A stretch of DNA of 64,000 nt, from the NCBI GenBank assembly GCA_017560125.1, contig JAFYOS010000004.1, positions 104,977 through 168,976 on the forward strand. The letters run 5' to 3'. How positions within the stretch are numbered: position 1 is the first letter of the stretch; each line of letters opens with the position of its first letter. The stretch is from Bacteroidaceae bacterium (GTDB lineage: Bacteria; Bacteroidota; Bacteroidia; Bacteroidales; Bacteroidaceae). The notes beneath the pieces were generated by a model. The model made no database searches, had not been told where the DNA came from, and saw only the letters and a program-made list of their open reading frames with translations. Below are positions 43,347 to 52,897 of this stretch, piece after piece. The position numbers and the translations under genes are program-made.

Positions 43347-44015
43347 TCATCGCGCGGTAATATGGAAGCAAGCCTGTTTAACCTCGTGCTTCACATAGCA
43401 ACGGCCCTGTTTTTTAAGGTCGCGCAACACCTCGCCAAGCACCAGTTTCAGCTTAATCTGCGGCACCTCTTCGGCGTCGGAAAGAGCATGGAATCGCTTG
43501 TATGTGATGTCGAAGGTGGTAGCAAAGCAATGAGCGGAATTTTTCGAAGCGTTTATATTTCTTCGGCCCAATTTCTTTACATCCTTACCGGTGCGGAGCA
43601 CCGAGCTTACGATTACCTTATACGGGGGAAGGTGGTGTGCCACCAGCGAATCCTGAAAACTGCGACCAATCTCGGACAACAGTTCCGATGCGGTAGGCAC
43701 AAGATAGGGCGACGAATGTGTCAGTTTGTCTACCACATAAGCCTCTTCGTCATCCAAAAGGACCAAGTCGTCAATAATATCACTACCCTCGACGCTGTCC
43801 ACATTGTGTGCAGCCACGCCGATAGCCCTGGCGGCGGACAGGTGTGTATCGTTCAGGTCATTGAATTCCTTCTTGAAATTTATATTCGCAATGCGTCTTG
43901 CCTTTTCAGGTCGTTCAATACGGCTTTCGTAACTGCTGCCGCCACCGCTGCAACTGCATCCCACAACCGTAAGCAACAGAATGAGAGATAAAAGTGATGA
44001 TAAATAGGATTTCAT
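43347..44015 (-). CDS. DUF5715 lipoprotein, M15 peptidase-like
   Basis: The 222-residue lipoprotein has a hydrophobic signal and a Cys at LLTVVGCSCS. The C-terminal half matches DUF5715 with SSVLRTGKDVKKLGRRNINASKNSAHCFATTFDITYKRF (written in parts: SVLRTGKDVKKLGRRN, NASKNSAHCFATTFDI). The His and Asp of SAH...TTFD correspond to the zinc ligands of M15/VanY D,D-carboxypeptidase folds, so it may act on peptidoglycan. Not in an obvious operon; the RluA-like gene follows 36 bases after. Confidence 0.85.
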   Translation of the reverse strand: MKSYLSSLLSLILLLTVVGCSCSGGGSSYESRIERPEKARRIANINFKKEFNDLNDTHLSAARAIGVAAHNVDSVEGSDIIDDLVLLDDEEAYVVDKLTHSSPYLVPTASELLSEIGRSFQDSLVAHHLPPYKVIVSSVLRTGKDVKKLGRRNINASKNSAHCFATTFDITYKRFHALSDAEEVPQIKLKLVLGEVLRDLKKQGRCYVKHEVKQACFHITAR

Positions 44016-44095
44016 AGTATATTTTTTATGCTATGCGAAGATAATAAAAAAGAGTATGGCAAACAACTATATCGCCCACAGATGGAAAAGAAAAA

Positions 44096-44128
44096 GCGTT
44101 GCATCCGAAAAAATATCAGATGCAACGC
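44096..44128 (-). terminator. Terminator of the 2-hydroxyacid dehydrogenase gene
   Basis: A perfect 10-pair stem (44096-44105 with 44119-44128) around a 13-base loop, followed on the minus strand by TTTTTCTTTT. It lies 28 bases after the stop. Confidence 0.85.
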
Positions 44129-44156
44129 ATATGGTCATTACGAAGGAATGTCTCTT

Positions 44157-45119
44157 TTACAGCTTGTTCACACGAGCAACCTTGCCACCGTTAAAGTAAT
44201 TCACGATGTTGTTCGCCGCAAACTCGGCCATTTCGCGACGCGCCTCTACGGTCTGCGTTCCAATGTGGGGAACAAGAACGGTATTGGGCAACGCCAATAG
44301 CTCATCGCACACATAGTCGCCTGTTTCGAATACATCGAGTCCTGCACCCTTGATCGTACCATTGCGCAGGGCCTCTATGAGCGCCTTTTCATCGACCAGC
44401 GGGCCGCGAGCAGTGTTTATAAGGAATGCATCGGGCTTCATCGAAGCGAGGCGCTTGGCATCTATCACATGATAGGTTTCGCTGGTGAGCGGCGCATTAA
44501 GCGACAGCACATCCGAGCTCGATACAAGTTCGTCCAGAGGCATATAGCGAGCGCCATACAGCTTTTCCTCTACGGGGCTCAGTCGGTTGCGGTTGTAATA
44601 GGCAATGGTCATGCCGCATGCAAGAGCACGACGCGCAACAGCCTTACCAATTCGTCCCATTCCGAGTATTCCCAGCTGCTTGCCCGAAAGCGATGTGCCG
44701 AGGTTCTTCATGATGCCCCACTCCAGTTTCTTGGCACGCAGTTTCTTGTCGCAATCGTCTATGCGACGCATCACCGACAACATCAGTCCCATTGCAATAT
44801 CGGCAGTGGGCTCGGTCACAGGGTCGGGGGTGTTTGCAACGGTAACCCCGCAGCGTGTGGCATACACCACATCTATATTGTCGTATCCCACAGCGTAGTT
44901 CGAAACGATTTTCAGTTTTTTCGCCGCATCGAGCAACTGCTTGTTTATGGGGAAATTCCACATGGAGAGTATTGCATCGAATTCATCGACAACGGGAAGC
45001 ACCTCCTCGAAGGTGAATGTCTCTATACCCTCGGCAGGCATGGTGATGTCAAAATCCTTCAGCACTTCGCTATATACATCGCGAAAAATGTTGTATGTTA
45101 TCAGCACTCTTGGTTTCAT
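44157..45119 (-). CDS. D-2-hydroxyacid dehydrogenase (glyoxylate/hydroxypyruvate reductase-like)
   Basis: The 320-residue NAD(P)-dependent dehydrogenase has the NAD-binding motif LGILGMGRIGKAVARRALACG, catalytic Arg in INTARGPLVDEKAL, Glu in DVFETGDYVCDELL and the catalytic His in LVPHIGTQTVEARR. All catalytic residues are present, unlike SerA in this window. An in-frame start six codons upstream is possible; MKPRVLITYN at 45119 fits the family. It lies after dapA, separated by a hairpin. Confidence 0.9.
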   Translation of the reverse strand: MKPRVLITYNIFRDVYSEVLKDFDITMPAEGIETFTFEEVLPVVDEFDAILSMWNFPINKQLLDAAKKLKIVSNYAVGYDNIDVVYATRCGVTVANTPDPVTEPTADIAMGLMLSVMRRIDDCDKKLRAKKLEWGIMKNLGTSLSGKQLGILGMGRIGKAVARRALACGMTIAYYNRNRLSPVEEKLYGARYMPLDELVSSSDVLSLNAPLTSETYHVIDAKRLASMKPDAFLINTARGPLVDEKALIEALRNGTIKGAGLDVFETGDYVCDELLALPNTVLVPHIGTQTVEARREMAEFAANNIVNYFNGGKVARVNKL

Positions 45120-45137
45120 AGTCGTTATTTTAAGCAC

Positions 45138-45177
45138 AGAAAGACAACAAACCTCACTTGCGGGTTGTTGCCTTTCT
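45138..45177 (-). terminator. Hairpin between dapA and the dehydrogenase gene
   Basis: A long stem of about 15 pairs with one bulge (45138-45153 with 45163-45177) lies 26 bases after the dapA stop. The distal minus-strand flank is GTGCTTAAAATA, so termination may be partial. Confidence 0.6.
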
Positions 45178-45202
45178 CTATGATTATCGATTATATATAC
45201 GG

Positions 45203-46084
45203 TTAAATCTTCTCGCCGGCAACACGCAAAGCCTCGGTTACTTCGGCCGATGCGGGAATGAGCGGGAGTCGCAATACATTCTTTATGTAGCCCATTGTGG
45301 CAAGCTGCGCTTTAGCACCGGCAGGGTTGCCATCCACAAATAGCAATTTGAAGATCTCGGAATATTTCTCGCTCAGCTGCGCAGCCTCTTCATATTTACC
45401 CTGCTCCAACAGGCGAACAAGCTCTACACACTGCTTGGGATATACATTACCGAACACCGAAATGACACCAACGCCACCGGCCTTCATGATGTCGTATGTA
45501 AGACCGTCGTCACCCGAAAGAACATCAAGCGTGTCGGGCTTGTTGTCAATCAATCTCTTAATCTGGTCCAGATTACCCGATGCCGCCTTAAAACCAATGA
45601 TGTTTTTGCAATCGTTGGCGAGTCTGATAGTAGTCTCGGGCTGCATGTTCACGCCTGTGCGACCGGGAACATTATATAGATATATAGGCAATGTGGTTGA
45701 ATCGGCGATAGCTTTGAAGTGGCGATACATACCTTCCTGGCTAGGCTTGTTGTAATAGGGAACAACGCAGAGGATACCATCCACTCCGGTGAAATCCTCG
45801 TTCTGCAATTCATTGATAACAGCCTGTGTATTGTTACCGCCGCATCCGAGCATAATACCCATGCGACCATCAACCTGCTTTATAATGCGCTTTCGAATGT
45901 TACGTTTTTCATCGATTGTCAATGTGGGTGTCTCACCTGTTGTACCCTGCACGCACAAGAAATCGGTTCCGCTGTTCAAGTGCAAATCCACCAATTTTTC
46001 AAGTGCCGCATAATCAACTTCATTATTCTCGGTAAAGGGAGTGATTATTGCCACACCCATACCTCTCATTCTTTTCTGCGTCAT
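45203..46084 (-). CDS. dapA: 4-hydroxy-tetrahydrodipicolinate synthase
   Basis: DapA condenses pyruvate and aspartate semialdehyde on the way to lysine and diaminopimelate. The 293-residue TIM barrel has GVAIITPFTENNEVDYAAL, VQGTTGETPTL, the Tyr of YLYNVPGRTGVN, the Schiff-base Lys in IIGFKAASGN, and LSGDDGLTYDIMKAGGVGVISV. The ATG at 46084 was chosen because a good promoter lies just upstream; the longer in-frame start would overlap it. Confidence 0.96.
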   Translation of the reverse strand: MTQKRMRGMGVAIITPFTENNEVDYAALEKLVDLHLNSGTDFLCVQGTTGETPTLTIDEKRNIRKRIIKQVDGRMGIMLGCGGNNTQAVINELQNEDFTGVDGILCVVPYYNKPSQEGMYRHFKAIADSTTLPIYLYNVPGRTGVNMQPETTIRLANDCKNIIGFKAASGNLDQIKRLIDNKPDTLDVLSGDDGLTYDIMKAGGVGVISVFGNVYPKQCVELVRLLEQGKYEEAAQLSEKYSEIFKLLFVDGNPAGAKAQLATMGYIKNVLRLPLIPASAEVTEALRVAGEKI

Positions 46085-46112
46085 ATAAATATGTATTTTT
46101 ATAAATTGGATG

Positions 46113-46143
46113 CAAATGTACAAAAAAGCACTGAAAAAATCAA
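46113..46143 (-). promoter_or_regulatory. Promoter of dapA
   Basis: Minus strand TTG (46143-46141), a 20-base spacer and TACATTTG (46120-46113). The -7 element ends 28 bases before the dapA start. Confidence 0.7.
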
Positions 46144-46255
46144 CGGAAAAGAACAGAATAATACATATTTTACCTATTGTAATTTATTGCATAAAAACAG
46201 TCCTAAATATACGGTTAATAGCCGTTTAGCAAAGAGTTATCCGCACAGAGAAAAA

Positions 46256-46295
46256 CCAATGGCGACCATCCTGTAAAAAAGAGAATCGCCATTGG
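46256..46295 (-). terminator. Terminator of the thiD-thiE-thi4-tenI operon
   Basis: A perfect 10-pair stem (46256-46265 with 46286-46295) around a 20-base loop, followed on the minus strand by TTTTTCTC. Confidence 0.8.
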
Positions 46296-46308
46296 TAAAA
46301 AATTTATA

Positions 46309-46884
46309 CTACTTGTACGAAGCTACATTCCGCACATGCTTCAAGGCATCAATGCTGTAAATAGCTCCAATCATTGCAGCACCGCCGAAATTCAGTTTCT
46401 TCAGATAGGCAATCTTGTCAAATGTCACCCCTCCCAAAGCAACCACCTTGTCATCTATTATGCCGGCAGCCGAAGCCATCGCAAGCGCTTCGTCGCTGAA
46501 CCCCGATCTATACACAACCTTGGAAATGCTGTCAAATACAGGGCTCAGGAACAGATAGTCGTATTCGTGCTTATACCTCGCAATCTCATCGAACGAGTGA
46601 CACGACCGGGTTCTGAAGCCGCTGTACCCACAGGGCAAGGTTGCTACATTTTTATTGACATGAATACCCTTCAATGAATATTCGAAATAGAGCTCCGGGA
46701 AATCGTGAATGACGATTTTCGCTCTCTGCTCCTCGGTCAATTCCGATAACAACCTCCGGCACGCGTCTATATCGGCATTGGGCTTTCTTAGATGGATGGC
46801 ATCAATACCCTTATCGACCAATTGCCCGATTATGCAGGAATCTTCGGCAACGACCTCCGGCGAGGTAATTGCAATTATTTTCAT
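46309..46884 (-). CDS. TenI-like thiazole tautomerase / ThiE-like protein
   Basis: The 191-residue protein is a TIM barrel of the ThiE/TenI superfamily: KIIAITSPEVV, DAIHLRKPNADID, KGIHVNKNVATLP, TRSCHSFDEI, YDYLFLSPVFDSISKVVYRSGF and DKVVALGGVTFDKI. The pattern is that of TenI, an aromatase of the thiazole tautomer, rather than a true ThiE, which is a separate gene in this operon. Start at 46884 overlaps the thi4 stop by four bases (ATGA). It is the last gene of the TPP-riboswitch operon. Confidence 0.85.
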   Translation of the reverse strand: MKIIAITSPEVVAEDSCIIGQLVDKGIDAIHLRKPNADIDACRRLLSELTEEQRAKIVIHDFPELYFEYSLKGIHVNKNVATLPCGYSGFRTRSCHSFDEIARYKHEYDYLFLSPVFDSISKVVYRSGFSDEALAMASAAGIIDDKVVALGGVTFDKIAYLKKLNFGGAAMIGAIYSIDALKHVRNVASYK

Positions 46885-47654
46885 TTCCGCAATTTCTCGA
46901 TTATAAGGTCGGCCACCTTTTTGCCCGACATAAGCATACCGCCGAAGATGGGCCCCATTCGTGGTGTGCCACTTACGGCCGATGCAGCCATGCCGCAGAC
47001 ATAAAGCCCCGGATAAATCTCTTTGGTGCCGTTTACCACCTCTTCCTCGCCAGATATCACGTCCAACGAGCGCTCGCCTATCACACCACCTGTGTCGGTA
47101 GCCAGTCGTATGCCGTTCTTGCGGGCAACCGTACAGCACATTTCGCTGTCGTGTCCCGTACCATCGATGACACATTTTGCCATAATGTTCAGCGGGTCAA
47201 CGTGCATGCCTTCGCGCAGCACAGGCGTCCAATTGACGACAACGCCGCTGACAACATCGTTTTTGAAAATTACATCCTCCACTGAATAGCAATTGAAAAT
47301 GGTGGCACCCGCATGAACCGCCTTGTACAATAGCGCTGCTGTGCTCTCGACCGAATCCATCACATAGAGATTTTCGTTGTATTGCTCGTAATTGATATCA
47401 AATTCCTTTATTATATGCAGAGCCTCCTCTTGAACGACTATCTGATTGAACATCATAGCGCCACCCCACATGCCACCTCCGGGCGACAGCTTTCTATCGA
47501 ACTGAGCCACCTTCAATCCCGCCTTTGCTAGATAGTAGGCAGCGACAATACCCGACGGGCCACCACCGACGATGGCTACATCCAAATCCAAATTTCGTTC
47601 CAACTTGTTAAAATAGGTACTAATGATACCCCGAGAAACATTTCTTTCGATCAT
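46881..47654 (-). CDS. thi4: Thiazole synthase Thi4, His-type (predicted sulfide-dependent)
   Basis: Thi4 makes the thiazole carboxylate of thiamine from NAD and glycine. The 257-residue protein has the dinucleotide-binding GGGPSGIVAAYYLAKAG, FDRKLSPGGGMWGG, the active-site segment EGMHVDPLNI (His151) and GMAASAVSGTPRMGPIFGGMLMSGKK. Yeast-type suicidal Thi4 carries Cys where this one has His151 before the VDP motif, as in archaeal catalytic enzymes that use free sulfide. This replaces ThiG/ThiS/ThiH-type thiazole synthesis. It sits between thiE and tenI in one operon. Confidence 0.92.
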   Translation of the reverse strand: MIERNVSRGIISTYFNKLERNLDLDVAIVGGGPSGIVAAYYLAKAGLKVAQFDRKLSPGGGMWGGAMMFNQIVVQEEALHIIKEFDINYEQYNENLYVMDSVESTAALLYKAVHAGATIFNCYSVEDVIFKNDVVSGVVVNWTPVLREGMHVDPLNIMAKCVIDGTGHDSEMCCTVARKNGIRLATDTGGVIGERSLDVISGEEEVVNGTKEIYPGLYVCGMAASAVSGTPRMGPIFGGMLMSGKKVADLIIEKLRK

Positions 47655-47658
47655 AATT

Positions 47659-48315
47659 CTAAAATTTATTGTTATTGAATAGTAATACGTTATTTATAAT
47701 GCTTTTCATCTCCTCTATCGGATTTGCCGCACGAAGAACGCTGCCGCTCAATGCAATGCCATCGACGCCACACTGCAAAAGCCCCGTAATATCGTCGTTG
47801 CATATGCCACCGATAGCAACCAGCGGAATATCGATGTTTCCATCTCTCATTTTTTCGATTATGCAACGATAACCCTCGTAGCCAAGTATGGGTGCAAGGT
47901 TCTTTTTTGTCGATGTAAAGCGAAAGGGCCCGCAGCCGAAATAGTCGGGCATGGCGGTTTGTACAGCATGCTCAATATCTTCGTAGGTATTCACCGTACC
48001 ACCTATAATATATCCGTCACCGAGTATCCTTCGCGCCTCGTCGATGGGCGTATCGTTTTTACCAAGATGCACCCCGTCGGCCATCAATTTCTTTGCGAGT
48101 AAAACATCATCGTCGATGATAAATGTAGCACCATGCTCCTTGCACATTTGCTGCACACTGATTGCGGTTTCCTCCAATAGAGCCGCGTCGGCATCCTTCA
48201 TGCGGAACTGCACCCATCGGCAACCGCCCTCCAGTGCAATACGTGCCGAATCGGCATAGGAATAGAGCTCATTACTATGCGTGATAAACTGCAATTTATA
48301 ATTATCGGAAATCAT
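47659..48315 (-). CDS. thiE: Thiamine phosphate synthase
   Basis: ThiE couples HMP-PP with thiazole phosphate to give thiamine phosphate. The 218-residue TIM barrel has GGCRWVQFRMKDAD, TFIIDDDVLLA, ADGVHLGKNDTPIDEAR, YIIGGTVNTYEDIEHA, YFGCGPFRFTSTKKNLAPILGYEGY and VAIGGICNDDI, with the phosphate-binding and substrate residues in place. Start at 48315 overlaps the thiD end by 14 bases; thi4 starts 4 bases after its stop. Confidence 0.93.
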   Translation of the reverse strand: MISDNYKLQFITHSNELYSYADSARIALEGGCRWVQFRMKDADAALLEETAISVQQMCKEHGATFIIDDDVLLAKKLMADGVHLGKNDTPIDEARRILGDGYIIGGTVNTYEDIEHAVQTAMPDYFGCGPFRFTSTKKNLAPILGYEGYRCIIEKMRDGNIDIPLVAIGGICNDDITGLLQCGVDGIALSGSVLRAANPIEEMKSIINNVLLFNNNKF

Positions 48316-49144
48316 AGAGCAACATTTTCTGTGGATTAAAGCCATGATTTACAGGCCCTATGCCATGCCCTACCCGAACATCCGCTCCGGCACGGATAGC
48401 CTCTGTTATATACTTTTTAGCCTCGGCGACAGCCGTTTCCAATGTGCATCCTCTTGCCATAAATGCAGTTATGGCCGACGAGAGCGTGCAGCCCGTTCCG
48501 TGAGTGTTACGCGTGGGAATTGTATCGGATGAAAAAATGATAGAATGCACCCCAAGCGACGTTTTCGAAAACAGAATATCGCTTTTTATATCGCCCGCCT
48601 CGTGACCACCTTTAAGAAGAACGGCTTCGACGCCGTAGTCCATAAGGCACTGTGCAGCACGCTCTTTCTCTTCGCGTGTCGCAAGCGGCATACCCGTAAG
48701 GACAACCATTTCGGGGATATTGGGAGTGACAAGCACCGACATCGGCAGAAGCCTTTTCTTGAGAACCTCCACACCCTCGGCAGACAACAAGCGATGCCCA
48801 CTACTTGATACAATCACAGGGTCAAGGATTATCGGAATAGAATATTTGCCCATCGCTTCGGCTACAGCAATAGCCACCTCGGCATTTGCCAGCATACCTA
48901 TCTTGGCAAACGACGGGCGCAAATCGTCAACAACAGCTACTATCTGGTCGTAAACCATTTGCGAAGCTATTGCAAGCGACGAATGTACTCCTTGGGTATT
49001 CTGTGCAGTGACGGCAGTTATAGCCGTAGCTCCATAAACCCCAAGGGCAGAAAATGTCTTTAGGTCGGCTTGAATACCGGCTCCACCCGATGAATCGGAA
49101 CCGGCAATAGAGAATACAATTGGATAAGATTTTTTTACATTCAT
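48302..49144 (-). CDS. thiD: Hydroxymethylpyrimidine (phosphate) kinase
   Basis: ThiD phosphorylates HMP and HMP-P, supplying HMP-PP to ThiE. The 280-residue ribokinase-fold protein has IAGSDSSGGAGIQADLKTFSALGVYGATAITAVTAQNT, LDPVIVSSSGHRLL, and the catalytic Cys/Asp loop TRNTHGTGCTLSSAITAF. It is the first gene of the thi operon. The ATG at 49144 directly follows a hairpin at 49145-49183 and a TPP riboswitch. Confidence 0.96.
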   Translation of the reverse strand: MNVKKSYPIVFSIAGSDSSGGAGIQADLKTFSALGVYGATAITAVTAQNTQGVHSSLAIASQMVYDQIVAVVDDLRPSFAKIGMLANAEVAIAVAEAMGKYSIPIILDPVIVSSSGHRLLSAEGVEVLKKRLLPMSVLVTPNIPEMVVLTGMPLATREEKERAAQCLMDYGVEAVLLKGGHEAGDIKSDILFSKTSLGVHSIIFSSDTIPTRNTHGTGCTLSSAITAFMARGCTLETAVAEAKKYITEAIRAGADVRVGHGIGPVNHGFNPQKMLLYDFR

Positions 49145-49183
49145 ACCACTATTTTTATATTATAAACTGCTCAAAATAGTGGT
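49145..49183 (-). promoter_or_regulatory. Start-codon-adjacent hairpin, probable expression platform
   Basis: A perfect 11-pair stem (49145-49155 with 49173-49183) has its 3' arm ending immediately before the thiD ATG at 49144. It probably gates ribosome entry as the expression platform of the upstream TPP riboswitch. No T run follows it, so a transcription terminator is unlikely. Confidence 0.6.
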
Positions 49184-49199
49184 ACGGCATGTACCTATA

Positions 49200-49298
49200 G
49201 AATGACTCCAAACTTCCAGCGTCAGCATTATCTGTACTGGTGCAATGTGTATAATCTCAGCCACGGCAGCCAAAAGGCATCACCGGACACCACCATTC
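49200..49298 (-). promoter_or_regulatory. TPP riboswitch (THI element) of the thi operon
   Basis: On the minus strand the core elements GGTGATGCC, GGCTGAGATTATACACATTGCACC, CAGATAATGCTGACGCTGGAAG and the outer GAATG/CATTC stem (49298-49294 with 49204-49200) are present in the order P1-P2-P3-P4-P5-P1. CTGAGA and the TAAT-GC segment are the diagnostic bases. It controls thiD-thiE-thi4-tenI. Confidence 0.9.
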
Positions 49299-49309
49299 GA
49301 GTTCGGTAG

Positions 49310-49341
49310 CAAAGATAATTCAAACGAGCGAGATAACCAAA
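49310..49341 (-). promoter_or_regulatory. Promoter of the thi operon
   Basis: Minus strand TTTG (49341-49338), a 20-base spacer and TATCTTTG (49317-49310). Transcription would start near 49303, just before the P1 stem of the TPP riboswitch at 49298. A second TATCTTTG (49399-49392) lies upstream with a short 15-base spacer and is probably inactive. Confidence 0.7.
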
Positions 49342-49347
49342 GCTTGC
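49322..49347. repeat. 26-base direct repeat, copy 1
   Basis: The 26 bases starting AAACGAGCGAGATAACC recur exactly at 49399-49424, 77 bases away. This copy carries the -33 element of the thi promoter. Similar repeats with a TATCTTTG flank are, as I recall, common between Bacteroidota genes. Confidence 0.8.
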
Positions 49348-49398
49348 TTTGATATTTCGCAGCGAGTGCAGAAAATCTTAGAGGTTCACCTCAAAGAT

Positions 49399-49424
49399 AA
49401 ACGAGCGAGATAACCAAAGCTTGC
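49399..49424. repeat. 26-base direct repeat, copy 2
   Basis: Exact second copy of the repeat at 49322-49347. The left flank differs by a few bases, which shortens the spacer to its TATCTTTG (49399-49392 on the minus strand). The stretch up to 49548 otherwise holds only the ligA terminator. Confidence 0.8.
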
Positions 49425-49430
49425 AAGTAC

Positions 49431-49470
49431 AAAAAATATCCTGCACCAGGAATAGACCTGATACAGGATA
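49431..49470 (-). terminator. Terminator of ligA
   Basis: A hairpin with outer arms TATCCTG/CAGGATA (49437-49443 with 49464-49470) and an inner CCAGG/CCTG-like pair, followed on the minus strand by TTTTTT. It lies about 80 bases after the ligA stop, so the intervening bases are an unusually long 3' end. Confidence 0.7.
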
Positions 49471-49548
49471 AACATTTCCGTTTGCCAATGCATTTACCAC
49501 ACAGCAATGCGGGCGATTATATTTCAACGCGTTATGCAAGCAACAAGG

Positions 49549-51649
<2,101 letters not shown>

Positions 51650-51669
51650 ATCTATATCGTTACAATCGA

Positions 51670-52095
51670 TTAGAACTGTTTCGATGTAAATGTTACCAAC
51701 ATGAAGTTCTGCTTATAGATAACAGTGGGCTTAGCGCTTACATTGTATGTAAGACCGGCAGCCTTGTCAGCCTTCACATAGCCGATACCCATGTTAGAGA
51801 AACCGGCGTTGGTCAACTGAGCAGCATAGCTGTTCCATGTGCTCTCGTCGATGTTGTAAATGAATGTAACCGAATTGGCACCGAGGGGCAAATAACCAAC
51901 AGCCTCCTGACCGAAAGCGGGGAATTTAGCCATCACGGGGCATACGCTCACCTGCTCAGCAGGAGTAAGCACTGCCATTGAATAACCATTCTTCTCGAAA
52001 GCCTTATTTACCGACTTCGCTGTGCTGCATGAAGTTACACAAGCTGTGGCAACGAACATAAGTGCCACGATTGACAATGTAAAAAGTTTTTTCAT
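51670..52095 (-). CDS. Small exported lipoprotein, unknown
   Basis: A 141-residue lipoprotein: MKKLFTLSIVALMFVATAC has a possible lipobox (Cys19) and a second Cys pair soon after (VTSCSTAK). The mature part (MAVLTPAEQVSVCPVMAKFPAFGQ, GYLPLGANSVTFIYNIDESTWNSYAAQL) has mixed alpha/beta character with two further Cys-free strands. The ATG at 52095 is taken over a GTG two codons upstream. A -7 element lies 36 bases upstream. No family recognised. Confidence 0.7.
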   Translation of the reverse strand: MKKLFTLSIVALMFVATACVTSCSTAKSVNKAFEKNGYSMAVLTPAEQVSVCPVMAKFPAFGQEAVGYLPLGANSVTFIYNIDESTWNSYAAQLTNAGFSNMGIGYVKADKAAGLTYNVSAKPTVIYKQNFMLVTFTSKQF

Positions 52096-52130
52096 AATCA
52101 CTATAATTTTTGTTTGATTTGTAATCTGTG

Positions 52131-52138
52131 CAAAGATA
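52131..52138 (-). promoter_or_regulatory. -7 element of the small lipoprotein gene
   Basis: TATCTTTG on the minus strand, 36 bases before the start at 52095; no clear TTG at the right distance. Confidence 0.45.
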
Positions 52139-52190
52139 CATTTTCCTAAGAAAATAACACCTATCTATTCACACTATTTTAGTGCGATTA

Positions 52191-52838
52191 TCATCCCAAA
52201 GCCCACTCAAGCAGAGCTATCATGATGGCGGTTATACTAATTCCTATTGCAGCAGCAGTCAACAACGACGAAGCCTGTGAAGGCTTGCTCACCTCCTTGG
52301 CAGCGGTCGGTTCTATCTTCGCTTTGGGCTCCTCGCTCTTTTTGGGCGATACGGGCTGCGGTTCGGCGGGGGCAGCAACCTCGACAACAGGTTCCTCGCT
52401 CTTCACCACCTCGCACACGGGCTTGGTTTCTTCAATGGGCATGCCAAGCATGTTGCATATCTCCTCGTAGAGGAAAGGATAGGCGTCATCGAAATCGCCC
52501 ACTGCACCTATGCAGGGAGAGCTTTTCAGATACTCGCTTTTGGCCTCGCAATAGGGCTCGTTGGTGAGTGCGAACACATATATCGGCAGCAACGCACTGC
52601 GCACTGCAGTCAATTCGTCGTTGAGCCATGTAGCGTTGTTGTAATTTTCGGAATAGACAACAAGCGCCATTCTGCTGCCCATGATAGCCTCGGCAATAGC
52701 TTGCGACCAAGGCATATCGGCCGGAATATCGCGGCTGGCTACAAAGCAATTTATATTGTAGTACTCGAGATAGGCAGCCAACCTCTCAGCTATTTTCTGC
52801 TCCTCGGCCGAGTAGCTTATAAAAACATCGTATTGCAT
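52191..52838 (-). CDS. TIR-domain protein with C-terminal membrane anchor
   Basis: The 215-residue protein has an N-terminal TIR domain (residues 1-140: YDVFISYSAEEQKIAERL, FVASRDIPADMPWSQAIAEAIMGSRMALVVYSENYNNATWLNDEL). The Glu at position 75 in WLNDE matches the catalytic Glu of NAD-consuming TIR domains (W-x-x-x-E). A Pro/Glu-rich linker (about 145-190) is followed by a transmembrane helix at the C-terminus (LLTAAAIGISITAIMIALLEW). It may be a membrane-tethered NADase or signalling protein, possibly in defence. No partner gene such as a nucleotide cyclase lies next to it. Confidence 0.85.
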   Translation of the reverse strand: MQYDVFISYSAEEQKIAERLAAYLEYYNINCFVASRDIPADMPWSQAIAEAIMGSRMALVVYSENYNNATWLNDELTAVRSALLPIYVFALTNEPYCEAKSEYLKSSPCIGAVGDFDDAYPFLYEEICNMLGMPIEETKPVCEVVKSEEPVVEVAAPAEPQPVSPKKSEEPKAKIEPTAAKEVSKPSQASSLLTAAAIGISITAIMIALLEWALG

Positions 52839-52897
52839 AATTTGTAGTATTGCTACGGTCGAGCCACCATGTTGGACGACTCGACCGCACTATAGAA

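Noticed and set aside
44157-45119. Second serA
   Set aside because: It is a related 2-hydroxyacid dehydrogenase but keeps PHIGTQT and sits by dapA rather than with serC; hydroxypyruvate/glyoxylate reductase fits better.
49322-49424. Two-copy 26-base repeat as a CRISPR array
   Set aside because: Only two copies, no palindromic repeat ends, no cas genes nearby; one copy overlaps a promoter.
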